From: Acinetobacter sp. A2
GTDB taxonomy: Bacteria; Pseudomonadota; Gammaproteobacteria; Pseudomonadales; Moraxellaceae
DNA: 64,000 bases
Assembly: GCF_012371325.1 (NCBI RefSeq)
Contig: NZ_JAAZQX010000004.1
Location: forward strand, 1 to 64,000
Direction: 5' to 3'
Part shown: positions 27,588-37,711 of the stretch, piece after piece
Layout: each line of letters starts with the position of its first letter
How positions within the stretch are numbered: the first letter of the stretch is position 1
The notes under the pieces: model-generated
Told to the model about the DNA's origin: nothing
Database searches by the model: none
The model's input: only the letters and a program-made list of their open reading frames with translations
Translations under genes and position numbers: made by a program

Positions 27588-29546
27588 TTAGAGTAGTAAA
27601 CTCCGAATATCAGCCAACAACTGAGTCAGTTTATGGGTAAAACGTGCTGCATCGGCACCATTAATGACACGATGGTCATACGACAATGACAATGGCAACA
27701 TCAAGCGTGGATCAAAACCTTCACCATTCCAGACAGGCTGCATGGTCGCTGGGGAAATACCCAAAATTGCGACCTGCGGCCAGTTCACCAACGGGGTAAA
27801 TGCTGTCCCGCCAATCGAACCTAAACTGGTAATGGTAAAGTTCGCACCTTGTAAATCTTTTGGTGATAGCTTTTTATCACGCGCTTTTTGACTAAGTTCA
27901 CCCAGTTCAATTGCAATTTGTTTAATCGATTTTTGATCTGGATGACGCAGTACAGGTACAGTCAGGCCATCAGGTGTTGCAACCGCAATACCCATGTGAA
28001 TTTCTTTACGCAACAGTACCGACTTTTGATCATCTGCCAAATGCGCAGCGAAATACGGTTCAGCTTTAAGCAAGTGCGCCACCGCTTTGGCAATGAACGC
28101 CAAAATGGTCAGACTGACACCTTCTTTTTTAAAGTTACCTTTCAATTCACCACGCCATGCTTCCAGCTCAGTAATGTCGGCCAAATCAAATTGTGTGACT
28201 TGTGGAATGTAATTGTTTAATGACAATTGCGGAATCGACACTTGTTGCAAACGTGTCAATGCATGCTCTTCCACACCACCAAAAGCGCTAAAGTCTGGCA
28301 GTTTTGGCAGACCTGCCACTTGCGCAGTAGTGGCAACTGGCGCAGCTTGCGGTGCAGTGAGGCGCGCTTTGACATAAGCTTTCAAGTCTTCTTTCATAAC
28401 CCGCGCATGTGGGCCAGTGGCTTTGACATCGGCCAAGACCACTCCTAACTCACGCGCCAGTTTACGTACCGCAGGGCCTGCATAGACTTTTGCATTGGCT
28501 TCGTTTTGTGCTTTGCTGAGCTTGTCCACATTAACAGGTTCAGCTGCCAGCTCTACTTGAGCCGTTGTTACTGTAGCAGGTGTTGGACTTGCTGCAGTCA
28601 CAGAGGCTGTAGGTGCCTGACGTGCAGAAGCGGTTGCTGTGCTTTGCGTGGTGATACTCACCAAGGCATTGCCCTGTGTAACACTTTGTCCCAATTCCAC
28701 ATGAATGGCTTGAATGACCCCTGCAGTTGTACTAGGGACTTCCACTGTGGCTTTATCTGACTCCACCACAATCAGACTTTGATCTGCACTAACCGTATCA
28801 CCGACTTGTACCAAAATTTCTGCAACCGTGGCTTTATCTACACCTAAATCAGGTACAGATACATCTACCTGAGCAGATGCTGCTTGTGATGGCGTAGATG
28901 CTGTTGAAGCTTCTTCTGCCACCATTTCTGCTTTTGGCGCTTGAGCTGGCTGTGCTTGTGTCGCTGCAGTAGTAGCTACTGTTTTCACAGTGAGAATCAC
29001 CACACCTTCTTTTACAGTATCCCCAGTAGTCACAGCAATGGCAGTCACTGTACCCGACACAGTACTTGGCACTTCTACTGTGGCTTTATCTGATTCCACC
29101 ACAATCAGGCTTTGATCTACCTCAATCGCATCGCCCACTTGTACCAAAATTTCACCAACCACCGCTTTTTCCACGCCAATGTCAGGCACTTGCACATCAA
29201 CTTCTTGCGTGGTTGCAGATGCAGCTGTGCTTGGCGCTTCAGTAGCAACTTGTTCCGTTAGTTCCTCAGCAGTCTGTACTTCAGCTTGTGGGGCAGGTTC
29301 TGCAACTACAGAGCTTTGTGCATCGGCTTCGAGTTCAACCAAAACTGCACCTTCGGCAACTTCATCACCCTGCTGCACTAAAATACTTTTGACTACCCCT
29401 GCGGCAGTGCTAGGTACTTCCACTGAGGCTTTGTCAGATTCCAGTAAAACAATGCTGTCATCAACTGCAATTGTGTCGCCAACTTTGACCAGAATTTCAG
29501 CAACTGTGGCTTTATCGACACCAATATCAGGCGTTTGAATTTGCAT
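27588..29546 (-). CDS. aceF: Pyruvate dehydrogenase E2, dihydrolipoamide acetyltransferase
   Basis: A 652-residue core subunit of the pyruvate dehydrogenase complex. Three lipoyl domains carry the swinging-arm lysine at about 39, 154 and 265 (ESDKASVEVPS, then ESDKATVEVPS twice), joined by Ala/Pro/Thr-rich linkers. The peripheral subunit-binding domain (GPAVRKLARELGVVLADVKATGPHARV) lies at about 354-390. The catalytic domain ends with SYDHRVINGADAARF, where His625 is catalytic. The start follows the aceE stop by two bases. Lpd (E3) is not in the window. Confidence 0.97.
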   Translation of the reverse strand: MQIQTPDIGVDKATVAEILVKVGDTIAVDDSIVLLESDKASVEVPSTAAGVVKSILVQQGDEVAEGAVLVELEADAQSSVVAEPAPQAEVQTAEELTEQVATEAPSTAASATTQEVDVQVPDIGVEKAVVGEILVQVGDAIEVDQSLIVVESDKATVEVPSTVSGTVTAIAVTTGDTVKEGVVILTVKTVATTAATQAQPAQAPKAEMVAEEASTASTPSQAASAQVDVSVPDLGVDKATVAEILVQVGDTVSADQSLIVVESDKATVEVPSTTAGVIQAIHVELGQSVTQGNALVSITTQSTATASARQAPTASVTAASPTPATVTTAQVELAAEPVNVDKLSKAQNEANAKVYAGPAVRKLARELGVVLADVKATGPHARVMKEDLKAYVKARLTAPQAAPVATTAQVAGLPKLPDFSAFGGVEEHALTRLQQVSIPQLSLNNYIPQVTQFDLADITELEAWRGELKGNFKKEGVSLTILAFIAKAVAHLLKAEPYFAAHLADDQKSVLLRKEIHMGIAVATPDGLTVPVLRHPDQKSIKQIAIELGELSQKARDKKLSPKDLQGANFTITSLGSIGGTAFTPLVNWPQVAILGISPATMQPVWNGEGFDPRLMLPLSLSYDHRVINGADAARFTHKLTQLLADIRSLLL

Positions 29547-29548
29547 GA

Positions 29549-32251
29549 TCAGTGCTCCTCTTTGTAGTCAGCAACAGCTTGTACTTCAGGAACCGCTTGC
29601 GGTGCCCACGCTACAGGACGGTCGGTATCCAACTCAAAGGTCGAAATCGCATCTTTGACTAAACGCGCATCGACTTCGCCCTCATCTGCTAACTTTTTCA
29701 AGGTTGCTACCACAATGTGTGCTGCATCCACACCAAAGTAGCTACGCAAGTTGCCACGGGTATCTGAGCGGCCATATCCATCTGTACCTAAAGCAACGAA
29801 TGGACGGTTGTCTGGCAAGTAACCACGAATCTGTTCGCTATACGCACGTACATGGTCGGTTGCAGAAACTACAATACCATCTGTACCTCGCAGTTGTTGC
29901 GACACCCATGGCTCTTTGCTTTCTTCTGCCAGTGGATGCAAGCGGTTGTATTCTTCACACGCCATACCATCACGTGCCAATTCGTTAAAACTGGTCACAC
30001 TGTAGACGTTGGCATGAATTTGATACTCTTCACGCAAGATTTTCGCAGCTTTGATCACTTCACGTAAAATCACGCCCGAACCTAGCAATTGAACAGTGGC
30101 TTTTTCATCTTCCTGCAGTAAATACATACCACGTTTAATACCTTCTTCAACACCTTGTGGCATTTCAGGATGCTCGTAGTTTTCGTTCATAACGGTTAAG
30201 TAATAGAACACACGCTCCTGATTCACATACATACGCTGCAAACCATCATGCACAATCACCGCAAGCTCATAGCCAAAACATGGGTCATAAGACACACAGT
30301 TTGGAATGGTGTTGGCTAAAATATGTGAATGACCATCTTGGTGTTGCAAGCCTTCACCATTCAGTGTGGTACGCCCGGCAGTCGCTCCTAACAAGAAGCC
30401 TTGAGCCTGTGCATCGCCCGCAGCCCATGCAATATCACCAATACGCTGGAAACCAAACATAGAGTAATACATATACATTGGAATCATAGGCAGGTTATTG
30501 GTTGAATAACTGGTGCCTAACGCCGCCCAAGCACTCATCGCACCCGCTTCGTTAATCCCTTCTTGCAGCATGTGACCGTCTTTGGCTTCACGATAATGCA
30601 TTAACTGTTCTTGGTCTTCAGGGGTATATTTTTGCCCATGTGCGGCATAAATACCCAACTGGCGGAACATCCCTTCTAAACCGAAAGTACGTGCTTCATC
30701 AGGAACGATTGGCACCACACGGTCTTTAATGGCTTTTTCTTTCAGCAAAGCAGAAATTAAACGCACCATCACCATCGTCGTAGATTGTTCTTTGCCACCT
30801 GAACCCGCCAAGACTGAATCAAAAACGGATAGTGCGGGAATTTCCAAGGCTTCGCTGTCTTTGCGACGTGCAGGCAAATAACCACCTAAAGCCTCACGAC
30901 GCGCTTTCATGTATTTTAATTCAGGCGAGTTTTCACTTGGACGATAGAACGGCACTTCTTCGAGTTGCTCATCACTAAATGGCAAGTTAAAGCGGTCACG
31001 TACATATTTTAAAGAGTCCAACTGCATTTTTTTGATTTGGTGAGTTTTGTTCACCGCTTCAATTTCATCAGACAAACCATAACCTTTTACCGTTTTGGCT
31101 AAAATTACCGTTGGCTGACCTTTGGCCTTACATGCTTCCGCATAAGCCGCAAACACTTTATACGGATCGTGACCACCACGGTTCAGGTTATCAATATCTT
31201 CATCGCTTAAATCTTTAACCAGTTCTTTGGCTTCAGGATACTTGCCAAAGAATTTCTCACGTGCGTAGGCACCACCTTTAACTTGTAAGCGCTGATAATC
31301 ACCATCCACCGCTTCTTCCATAATGGCTCTTAGTGCACCTGAGTCATCTTTATCTAATAAGGCATCCCAATGACGGCCCCAAACCACTTTAATCACGCGC
31401 CAGCCCGCACCACGGAATAACGATTCCAACTCTTGAATGATTTTACCGTTACCACGTACAGGGCCATCTAGACGTTGTAAGTTACAGTTCACCACCCAAA
31501 TCAGGTTATCTAGCTTTTCACGGCCTGCCAGTGAAATTGCGCCCAGACTTTCTGGCTCATCCATTTCACCATCGCCCAAATACGCCCACACCTTACGGTC
31601 TTCTTCTTTAATCAAACCACGGTTCATTAAATATTTTTGGATGTGTGCCTGATAAATCGACATGATCGGGCCCAGACCCATCGACACCGTTGGGAACTGC
31701 CAATAATCTGGCATTAAATAAGGATGTGGATAGCTCGGTAAACCGTTACCACCCACTTCACGGCGGAAATTATTCAATTGATCTTCGGTTAAACGCCCTT
31801 CCAAGAATGAACGTGCATAAATCCCGGGTGCACAGTGACCTTGATAGTAGATCATGTCACCGCCAAAATGGTCGCTGTTAGCACGGAAGAAATGGTTAAA
31901 ACCGACATCATATAAGGTTGCTGAAGAAGCAAAGCTGGCCAAGTGACCACCTAAATCATCACCTGTTTTATTGGCACGTAACACCATGGCCAACGCATTC
32001 CAGCGAATTAACGCACGAATACGGCGTTCCATATCCTGATCGCCTGGCATGGCAGGTTGTTCTTCAACTGAAATGGTATTCAGGTAGGGAGTATTTAATC
32101 GCTGAATGGGAACATGCTTTGCAATTGCACGTTGATACAGCTTTTCTAGTAAAAATGCTGCTCGTTCTGTTCCCATGTGTTGTAACACAGCATCAAAGGC
32201 GTCTTGCCATTCTTGGGTTTCTTGTGCGTCCGTATCACCATAAAACGCCAT
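29549..32251 (-). CDS. aceE: Pyruvate dehydrogenase E1 component (homodimeric)
   Basis: A 900-residue thiamine diphosphate enzyme that decarboxylates pyruvate and acetylates the lipoyl groups of AceF. The ThDP/Mg motif is YLGDGEMDEPESLGAISLAGREKLDNLIWVVNCNLQ. The active-site loops SYPHPYLMPDYWQFPTVSMGLGP and LLGATAGRTTLNGEGLQHQDGHSHI are as in E. coli AceE. It is first in the aceE-aceF operon. Length and motif order match the alpha-2 type E1 of Gammaproteobacteria. Confidence 0.98.
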   Translation of the reverse strand: MAFYGDTDAQETQEWQDAFDAVLQHMGTERAAFLLEKLYQRAIAKHVPIQRLNTPYLNTISVEEQPAMPGDQDMERRIRALIRWNALAMVLRANKTGDDLGGHLASFASSATLYDVGFNHFFRANSDHFGGDMIYYQGHCAPGIYARSFLEGRLTEDQLNNFRREVGGNGLPSYPHPYLMPDYWQFPTVSMGLGPIMSIYQAHIQKYLMNRGLIKEEDRKVWAYLGDGEMDEPESLGAISLAGREKLDNLIWVVNCNLQRLDGPVRGNGKIIQELESLFRGAGWRVIKVVWGRHWDALLDKDDSGALRAIMEEAVDGDYQRLQVKGGAYAREKFFGKYPEAKELVKDLSDEDIDNLNRGGHDPYKVFAAYAEACKAKGQPTVILAKTVKGYGLSDEIEAVNKTHQIKKMQLDSLKYVRDRFNLPFSDEQLEEVPFYRPSENSPELKYMKARREALGGYLPARRKDSEALEIPALSVFDSVLAGSGGKEQSTTMVMVRLISALLKEKAIKDRVVPIVPDEARTFGLEGMFRQLGIYAAHGQKYTPEDQEQLMHYREAKDGHMLQEGINEAGAMSAWAALGTSYSTNNLPMIPMYMYYSMFGFQRIGDIAWAAGDAQAQGFLLGATAGRTTLNGEGLQHQDGHSHILANTIPNCVSYDPCFGYELAVIVHDGLQRMYVNQERVFYYLTVMNENYEHPEMPQGVEEGIKRGMYLLQEDEKATVQLLGSGVILREVIKAAKILREEYQIHANVYSVTSFNELARDGMACEEYNRLHPLAEESKEPWVSQQLRGTDGIVVSATDHVRAYSEQIRGYLPDNRPFVALGTDGYGRSDTRGNLRSYFGVDAAHIVVATLKKLADEGEVDARLVKDAISTFELDTDRPVAWAPQAVPEVQAVADYKEEH

Positions 32252-32681
32252 AGTTCACTATTCCTAAGCCTAATCGTATGCGTTTATATGTAACATATTT
32301 TAGACTTTAGTAGATATGGCTAAACTTAAATGCGCATCTGCCACACTATTTAGCAAATAAATACTGATTGACATTTACTTACACGAGATAACAAAAAGCC
32401 GCCAATATAGGCGGTTTTTTATACAATAGTTACTGCACTGGCTGTTATTATTTTTCTAAGTGATAAGTGAATGGCTAATATTAAATTACTCAGGGCGTAA
32501 ATACAGCAAAGCATTTTGATTTGTTTTAATAACTCATACAATGCAGATATTGTTAACTATTTAAACTCTGACTAAACACCAGACCAAATAAAAGCGACTG
32601 ACGCCGCTTTAATTTAATCAAACTCTGTGTTGGGCTTTAGTTCTACGTACTACAAGCCAATCGCTTAAATTAGCGCACCAA
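32252..32681. other. Intergenic region between the M23 peptidase gene and aceE
   Basis: About 430 bases. It contains a strong bidirectional hairpin at 32393-32420 and a weaker AAAGCG/CGCTTT hairpin with T run at 32589-32611, possibly the immediate terminator of the peptidase gene. The aceE promoter should be at 32252-32390. No reading frame was recognised. Confidence 0.5.
32393..32420. terminator. Hairpin terminator upstream of aceE
   Basis: Stem AAAAAGCCGCC / GGCGGTTTTTT with A and T runs on both sides. It insulates aceE from the M23 peptidase gene. Confidence 0.8.
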
Positions 32682-33365
32682 TTACGGCAACATCGCTAAA
32701 TAAGTTGAAGGATTTTTGCGCTTGCCATCTTTCACAACTTCATAATGAAGGTGTGGGCCTGTACAACGACCTGTACAGCCAACATTGGCAATATGTTCAC
32801 CTGCTTCAACACGGTCGCCCACACGTGCAATTAAACGTGAAGCGTGTGCATAGCGTGTAAGGTAGCCATTGCCATGGTTAATTTCTACATATTGACCATA
32901 GCCTGTGCCCCAACCTGATTTAGTCACAACACCAGGGCCAGTCGCATAAATTGGTGTACCGCTTGGTGCAGCAAGGTCTAAGCCAGAATGGTTTTCAGCA
33001 CGACCACTCATCACGCGACCGCCATAGTTCGAGCTAACACGTGCATTTGGTAAAGGATGTGACACTAACCACGAATAAGGATTTGAAGAAGCAAAACGGG
33101 TGCTGGTATTAGAACCATATTTTTTGGCTAAAGACGCGTTATTTAATTCTGTAGTTTTTTCACGCAGTTTAACCGTCATCTGCGTTTGTGCAGGAACGTC
33201 AATATCTTGTGATTCAGTATAAGAACCTTGAGACAAGGTACGTGTTAATTGTTCAATACGGTCAGTTGATGAATTTTGTGAATCTAACTCAACCAAGTCT
33301 GCAAATGCGACAGATGCAGCAGAAGCTGCCAGTGAAAACGCTAATAAAATACGGCGTGAATGCAT
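32682..33365 (-). CDS. M23-family peptidoglycan endopeptidase
   Basis: A 227-residue LytM-domain protein with an N-terminal signal peptide (MHSRRILLAFSLAASAASVAFA). The Zn ligands are visible in the domain: ENHSGLDLAAPSGTPIYA (H-x3-D) and GPHLHYEVVKDGKRKNP (H-x-H). GYGQYVEINHGNGYLTRYAHASRL is typical of active members. It probably cleaves peptide cross-links in the periplasm. It is divergent from dciA, starting about 100 bp away. Confidence 0.93.
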   Translation of the reverse strand: MHSRRILLAFSLAASAASVAFADLVELDSQNSSTDRIEQLTRTLSQGSYTESQDIDVPAQTQMTVKLREKTTELNNASLAKKYGSNTSTRFASSNPYSWLVSHPLPNARVSSNYGGRVMSGRAENHSGLDLAAPSGTPIYATGPGVVTKSGWGTGYGQYVEINHGNGYLTRYAHASRLIARVGDRVEAGEHIANVGCTGRCTGPHLHYEVVKDGKRKNPSTYLAMLP

Positions 33366-33471
33366 AAAAAAACCTCTTAACTGTTCTTACTTGAAGTTCC
33401 TTGTGATCTCTTCCTTGATATCTACTGAAAGGAGCGCATAAGATTAGGGCATAAACATGAAGGAATGATGT

Positions 33472-33912
33472 ATGTCCGAACCTGTGAATCTCTTTCAACA
33501 AACAAGAAAACACATAAAAACAGGAAACCTAACGTTTCTCTCAACCCAAGTTGCTGCATGGCAGAAACTTAGCAAACTTATTCAACCTTTACTGCCGCAA
33601 CCAGAGCAATGGCAGGTGGTTTGTTATCAGCAAGGTGTCTTAACCATTACCGGAACCAATCAGGCAATGGTGAGCCAACTTGGCTATTTGCAAAAGCAAT
33701 ACATTACTCAACTGTCACAACTGCATGAACTTAAAGACTTGCAAAAAATTCAGGTTCGATTAAGAGTTGAATCTCAAACACCCCAAAAGAGTGAAAAGTC
33801 TTTAAAAACACTTAGTCCAGAAACTCAAGATATGTTACGAGGTGCTGCTGACTTTGTGAGCGACCCTAAGCTTAGCCAAGCTTTGTTACGTTTGGCAAGC
33901 AATAAAAAATAA
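33472..33912 (+). CDS. dciA: DciA-type DUF721 replicative helicase operator
   Basis: A 146-residue protein with the DUF721 core (FLSTQVAAWQKLSKLIQPLLP, WQVVCYQQGVLTITGTNQAMVSQLGYLQKQYI). DciA proteins help load DnaB helicase in bacteria that lack DnaC, as Acinetobacter does. The C-terminal tail (TQDMLRGAADFVSDPKLSQALLRLASNKK) is short and helical. It is a single gene, divergent from the M23 peptidase and convergent with lpxC. Confidence 0.85.
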   Translation: MSEPVNLFQQTRKHIKTGNLTFLSTQVAAWQKLSKLIQPLLPQPEQWQVVCYQQGVLTITGTNQAMVSQLGYLQKQYITQLSQLHELKDLQKIQVRLRVESQTPQKSEKSLKTLSPETQDMLRGAADFVSDPKLSQALLRLASNKK

Positions 33913-34009
33913 TTGTTTGCAGAAAACTCCAAAAACTCGAATGTAAATTTGTGATTTATGTCACACTTTTTATTGTTACATTATAACGTTAGCAAGAAAA
34001 GACAATGAC

Positions 34010-34912
34010 TTATGTCACTTGGACATAACTGATCGGGCAAGAATTTATGTCATCAAATGTTACAATTTCATAACTGCTTGGATCACTCTGAACATTGCGT
34101 AATAACTGATTATTTAACGCATGTCCTGATTTATAGCCATCAAACTTGGCAATAATTTGATGCCCAAGCAAATATAAATCCCCTACTGCATCTAAAATTT
34201 TATGACGCACAAACTCATCAGAGAAGCGCAAACCTTCTTCATTGACCACGCCAGTATCATCCACCCCAATGGCATTATCTAAACTTGCACCCAAAGCCAA
34301 ATTATTGGCTTTTAAATAGTCCAAATCTTTCATAAAGCCAAAAGTGCGTGCGCCACTGACTTCATAGACAAAAGTTTCTGTCGAAAAGTCGATGGTGGCT
34401 GACTGATATTCTTTTTTAAAGGCAGGGTGATCAAAGTCGATGGTGAAATTGAGCTGAAAACCTTCATGCGGACTAAATACCGCACGTTTATCATCAATTA
34501 ATGCTTCTACAGGTTTTAAAATTTTGATGAACTTTTTTGCAGCGTCTTGTTCTTTCAAGCCACCCTGCATCAATAAATAGATAAAAGGCCCAGCACTGCC
34601 GTCCATAATTGGCACTTCAGAAGCAGAAACTTCAATAATCAGGTTATCAATACCTAAACCCGCAATCGCACTCATCACATGCTCAATGGTGCCGACTTTG
34701 GCATCTTCTTGAACCAAATTCGAGCACATGAATGCTTCCTGAATCAGCATGGCATTGGCTGGAATATCCACAGGTGGGTTTAAATCGATACGACGAAACA
34801 CAATTCCCCCATCGGCATGATGCGGCACAAAGTTGATCAATACTTTTTGACCACTGTGCAGACCAATACCGCTCGCCTTGACGACACGTTGTAGGGTACG
34901 TTGTTTCAGCAT
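34010..34912 (-). CDS. lpxC: UDP-3-O-acyl-N-acetylglucosamine deacetylase
   Basis: A 300-residue zinc enzyme catalysing the committed step of lipid A synthesis. It begins with [21 protein letters not shown]. Zn ligands are seen in the conserved [15 protein letters not shown] (His) and [15 protein letters not shown] (His-x3-Asp), with the catalytic KSGHALNN region after it. It lies downstream of ftsZ, as in the dcw cluster of many proteobacteria, with a terminator hairpin between. It is the target most often inactivated in colistin-resistant, LPS-deficient Acinetobacter; here it appears intact. Confidence 0.97.
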   Translation of the reverse strand: MLKQRTLQRVVKASGIGLHSGQKVLINFVPHHADGGIVFRRIDLNPPVDIPANAMLIQEAFMCSNLVQEDAKVGTIEHVMSAIAGLGIDNLIIEVSASEVPIMDGSAGPFIYLLMQGGLKEQDAAKKFIKILKPVEALIDDKRAVFSPHEGFQLNFTIDFDHPAFKKEYQSATIDFSTETFVYEVSGARTFGFMKDLDYLKANNLALGASLDNAIGVDDTGVVNEEGLRFSDEFVRHKILDAVGDLYLLGHQIIAKFDGYKSGHALNNQLLRNVQSDPSSYEIVTFDDINSCPISYVQVT

Positions 34913-34974
34913 GTTCTCAATTCATCTAAATTTTAAAACCGCTATACGTTAGCATATTTAGCCATTGATAAAAA

Positions 34975-35006
34975 ACAAAAAAGGCAGTTTAAAACTGCCT
35001 TTTCCC
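34975..35006 (-). terminator. Terminator between ftsZ and lpxC
   Basis: Stem AAAAGGCAGTTTT / AAACTGCCTTTT followed on the minus strand by a T run, 30 bp after the ftsZ stop. Confidence 0.82.
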
Positions 35007-35035
35007 GATCATACAATTAAATTGATGATCTTGGC

Positions 35036-36217
35036 TTATTTACGCTGCTGATTTTTCAAATAGTCTTGAATACTCATTGGCGTTGGGCGTGCAGCACCCG
35101 AAGTACTGGTTGCACTGATCGGCGCAGCATCTGCTTGTTGGCGCTGAATGGCAGGCACATCATCTTCTTCTACCGCTGCGGCAGGAGCTGCAGCTGCAGT
35201 TTGAGTCACAGTACGTTTCGCTGGCTCTGGCGTATCGCCTGTATTACGTGCTAAACCTGTAGCAATCACAGTCACGCTAATTTCGTCACGTGCATCTGGA
35301 TCAAATACAGTGCCATAGAACACTTGAGTTTGTTCAGTATCTGAAAGCTGATGAATCACATCCATGATCTCTTCGATTTCACCGAAGGTCACGTCTTCAC
35401 CACCTGTGACGTTAATTAACAAGCCTTTAGCATTGGCAATCGTCACGCTGTCTAACAATGGACTGCGAATCGCTTGTTCAGCTGCTTGACGAGCACGGTT
35501 TTCACCACGACCAGAACCCACACCCATCATGGCATAACCACGTGTACTCATTGCAGTTTTCAAGTCTGCAAAGTCAAGGTTGATGTGACCAGGACGTACC
35601 ACCAAATCAAAAATACTGCGCACACCGTTCAGTAAAACGTCATCGGCTTTTTTATACGCATCTTTCATGGAAATATCGCGATAAACTTTCATTAAACGCT
35701 GGTTTGGAATAATGATTAACGAGTCGACATATTGTTCTAAAGCGGCAATACCCTTTTCGGCAGACAGCAAACGGCGTTTACCTTCAAAATTGAACGGTGT
35801 TGTGACCACACCAACGGTCAAAATACCCATTTCTTTCGCAATTTCAGCCACGACAGGGGCAGCACCTGTACCTGTACCGCCACCCATACCTGCGGTCACA
35901 AATACCATATCTGTGCCTTCAAGTTGTTGGCAGATCAGTTCACGGCTTTCTTCTGCTGCAGTTTGACCTACTTGAGGATCGCCGCCCGCACCTAAACCAC
36001 GCGTGCTTTGTTCACCTAACTGGATTTTAAACTGCGAATTCATACGATCTAGTGCTTGTTTGTCAGTGTTAGCACAAACAAATTTTACACCCTGAATATC
36101 GGACTCTAGCATGTGTTGCACAGCATTACCGCCTGCACCACCTACACCAAACACAGTGAAACGGGCTTGACCGTTGCTATCGGTTTGATCATCTTCAAAA
36201 AATTCAAATGAGGCCAT
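35036..36217 (-). CDS. ftsZ: Cell-division protein FtsZ
   Basis: A tubulin-like GTPase of 393 residues that forms the Z-ring. The tubulin signature [11 protein letters not shown], the [10 protein letters not shown] nucleotide motif and the T7 loop [11 protein letters not shown] are present. The C-terminal linker is Ala/Pro/Thr-rich and ends in the conserved peptide [13 protein letters not shown], used by FtsA and ZipA. I chose ATG 36217 ([10 protein letters not shown]) rather than a start 13 codons upstream, because the family begins there and AAAGG precedes it. It is downstream of ftsA on the same strand. Confidence 0.97.
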   Translation of the reverse strand: MASFEFFEDDQTDSNGQARFTVFGVGGAGGNAVQHMLESDIQGVKFVCANTDKQALDRMNSQFKIQLGEQSTRGLGAGGDPQVGQTAAEESRELICQQLEGTDMVFVTAGMGGGTGTGAAPVVAEIAKEMGILTVGVVTTPFNFEGKRRLLSAEKGIAALEQYVDSLIIIPNQRLMKVYRDISMKDAYKKADDVLLNGVRSIFDLVVRPGHINLDFADLKTAMSTRGYAMMGVGSGRGENRARQAAEQAIRSPLLDSVTIANAKGLLINVTGGEDVTFGEIEEIMDVIHQLSDTEQTQVFYGTVFDPDARDEISVTVIATGLARNTGDTPEPAKRTVTQTAAAAPAAAVEEDDVPAIQRQQADAAPISATSTSGAARPTPMSIQDYLKNQQRK

Positions 36218-36381
36218 GACCTTTAGATTTCCTAATACATAATAATTGGCAGTCACTTAAGCCCGTATACTGCCTTGATCTTCATAAAAAATTATTTTTA
36301 AGAATGCTGTTCAACTTCTGGCTTGTCAAGTACAAGCGATGATCCGTACAACTTCCTAACAATATTCCCAAAAAACTCAAC

Positions 36382-37644
36382 TTAAAAAATCGATTTTAAC
36401 TTTTCGTTTAACCCTGACCACGCACGTCCCACACGCCCCCACACCGATAAGGTTTCAGGGTCTTCATGTTCAACAATCGTGTCATGGGTATAATTTTGAC
36501 TATAAAGCAACAACCCTGCTGCAGTCGCATATTGCGAACGACGTAAAGCGGCTTGATGCGGTTCATCTGCATACACTTGTGCAGGATGGTTACCCAAATG
36601 TGCAGACACGCCCAACATACGGCGTACCAAACTGATCATGCCTTCAATTTGTGCAGCATCACCTGCCAATACCACACCATGATATAAACCATGGATAGCA
36701 CCACTTTTTTCCAGTTCCTGACGAATTTGTGTAAAAATTTCTTCGTAACGCGCAATAATAATTTCGGTCAGTTCAATCCGACTAATGGTTTGAGGCCCAT
36801 CAATACCCTGAATCTGAATCATGTGATCAGGCTTGACCACTTTCATATCAACACAGCCGTGCAATAATTTGATACGTTCAGCTTCTTCTGTCGTGGTTTG
36901 CAATACAGCCGCAATATCACGAGTCACGTGTTCACCACCACGCTGCAAAGTGTGTGCCAACGCTAGACGACCATCTAAATAAACCGCCATGCTGGTGGTG
37001 CCTGCGCCTAAATCGACCAGACACACACCATATTCTTTTTCATCTTTGAGCAAACTGGCTTCTGCGGTTGCCAAATTAGACACCACCATTTTTTCGACAC
37101 CAATATTGGCCCCTTTTAAGGCACGGTCTAAATTCTGCATGGTGCTAATAGGCAACATCATTAACTGATAATGCCCCGTCATGCTATGTGCCGACATACG
37201 AATCGGGTTTTGTACCCATTCGCCAGAATCGTCTAAATCGAAACCAAGCGGCACTGCGCTCACCAAATAATGGTCTGAGGTGAGATGACTGGCTTTGGCT
37301 AAATCTAAAGCACGCACCACTTCACTGGTGGTAATCATGTGCTCACTGTTTTCAATTGAAGTGCGACCAGAGGCATAAAAGCTTTTGAGTTCTGCACTTG
37401 GAATAGAAATCCATGCCGAATGCACACGACATTCAGCCATATCTTCTGCTTCCTGCACAGCATTTTTAATAGCCGTGATGACTTTATCAAGACTGACAAT
37501 TTTGCCTTTATTCATGCCGCGGTTACGCGCAGTCGCCATACCAATCACTTGGATATTGTCTGGCGCATGAACCTTACCAATCAAAACTGAAACTTTGTGC
37601 GTCCCAATGTCAATCGCAACAACCGAGGGAACAGCTTCACTCAT
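36382..37644 (-). CDS. ftsA: Cell-division protein FtsA
   Basis: A 420-residue actin-like ATPase that tethers FtsZ to the membrane and recruits late division proteins. The ATPase motifs VAIDIGTHKVSVLIG at the N-terminus and VCLVDLGAGTTSMAVYLDGRLA in the middle are clear. The C-terminal amphipathic helix (VGRAWSGLNEKLKSIF) is the membrane-targeting sequence. It lies between ftsQ and ftsZ in the conserved order. Confidence 0.97.
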   Translation of the reverse strand: MSEAVPSVVAIDIGTHKVSVLIGKVHAPDNIQVIGMATARNRGMNKGKIVSLDKVITAIKNAVQEAEDMAECRVHSAWISIPSAELKSFYASGRTSIENSEHMITTSEVVRALDLAKASHLTSDHYLVSAVPLGFDLDDSGEWVQNPIRMSAHSMTGHYQLMMLPISTMQNLDRALKGANIGVEKMVVSNLATAEASLLKDEKEYGVCLVDLGAGTTSMAVYLDGRLALAHTLQRGGEHVTRDIAAVLQTTTEEAERIKLLHGCVDMKVVKPDHMIQIQGIDGPQTISRIELTEIIIARYEEIFTQIRQELEKSGAIHGLYHGVVLAGDAAQIEGMISLVRRMLGVSAHLGNHPAQVYADEPHQAALRRSQYATAAGLLLYSQNYTHDTIVEHEDPETLSVWGRVGRAWSGLNEKLKSIF

Positions 37645-37711
37645 TTATTTACTACCATTACCAGTATGTTTAATTTATGGCTTAATGCCTCTATTTTTTT
37701 AAAGCCCAATA

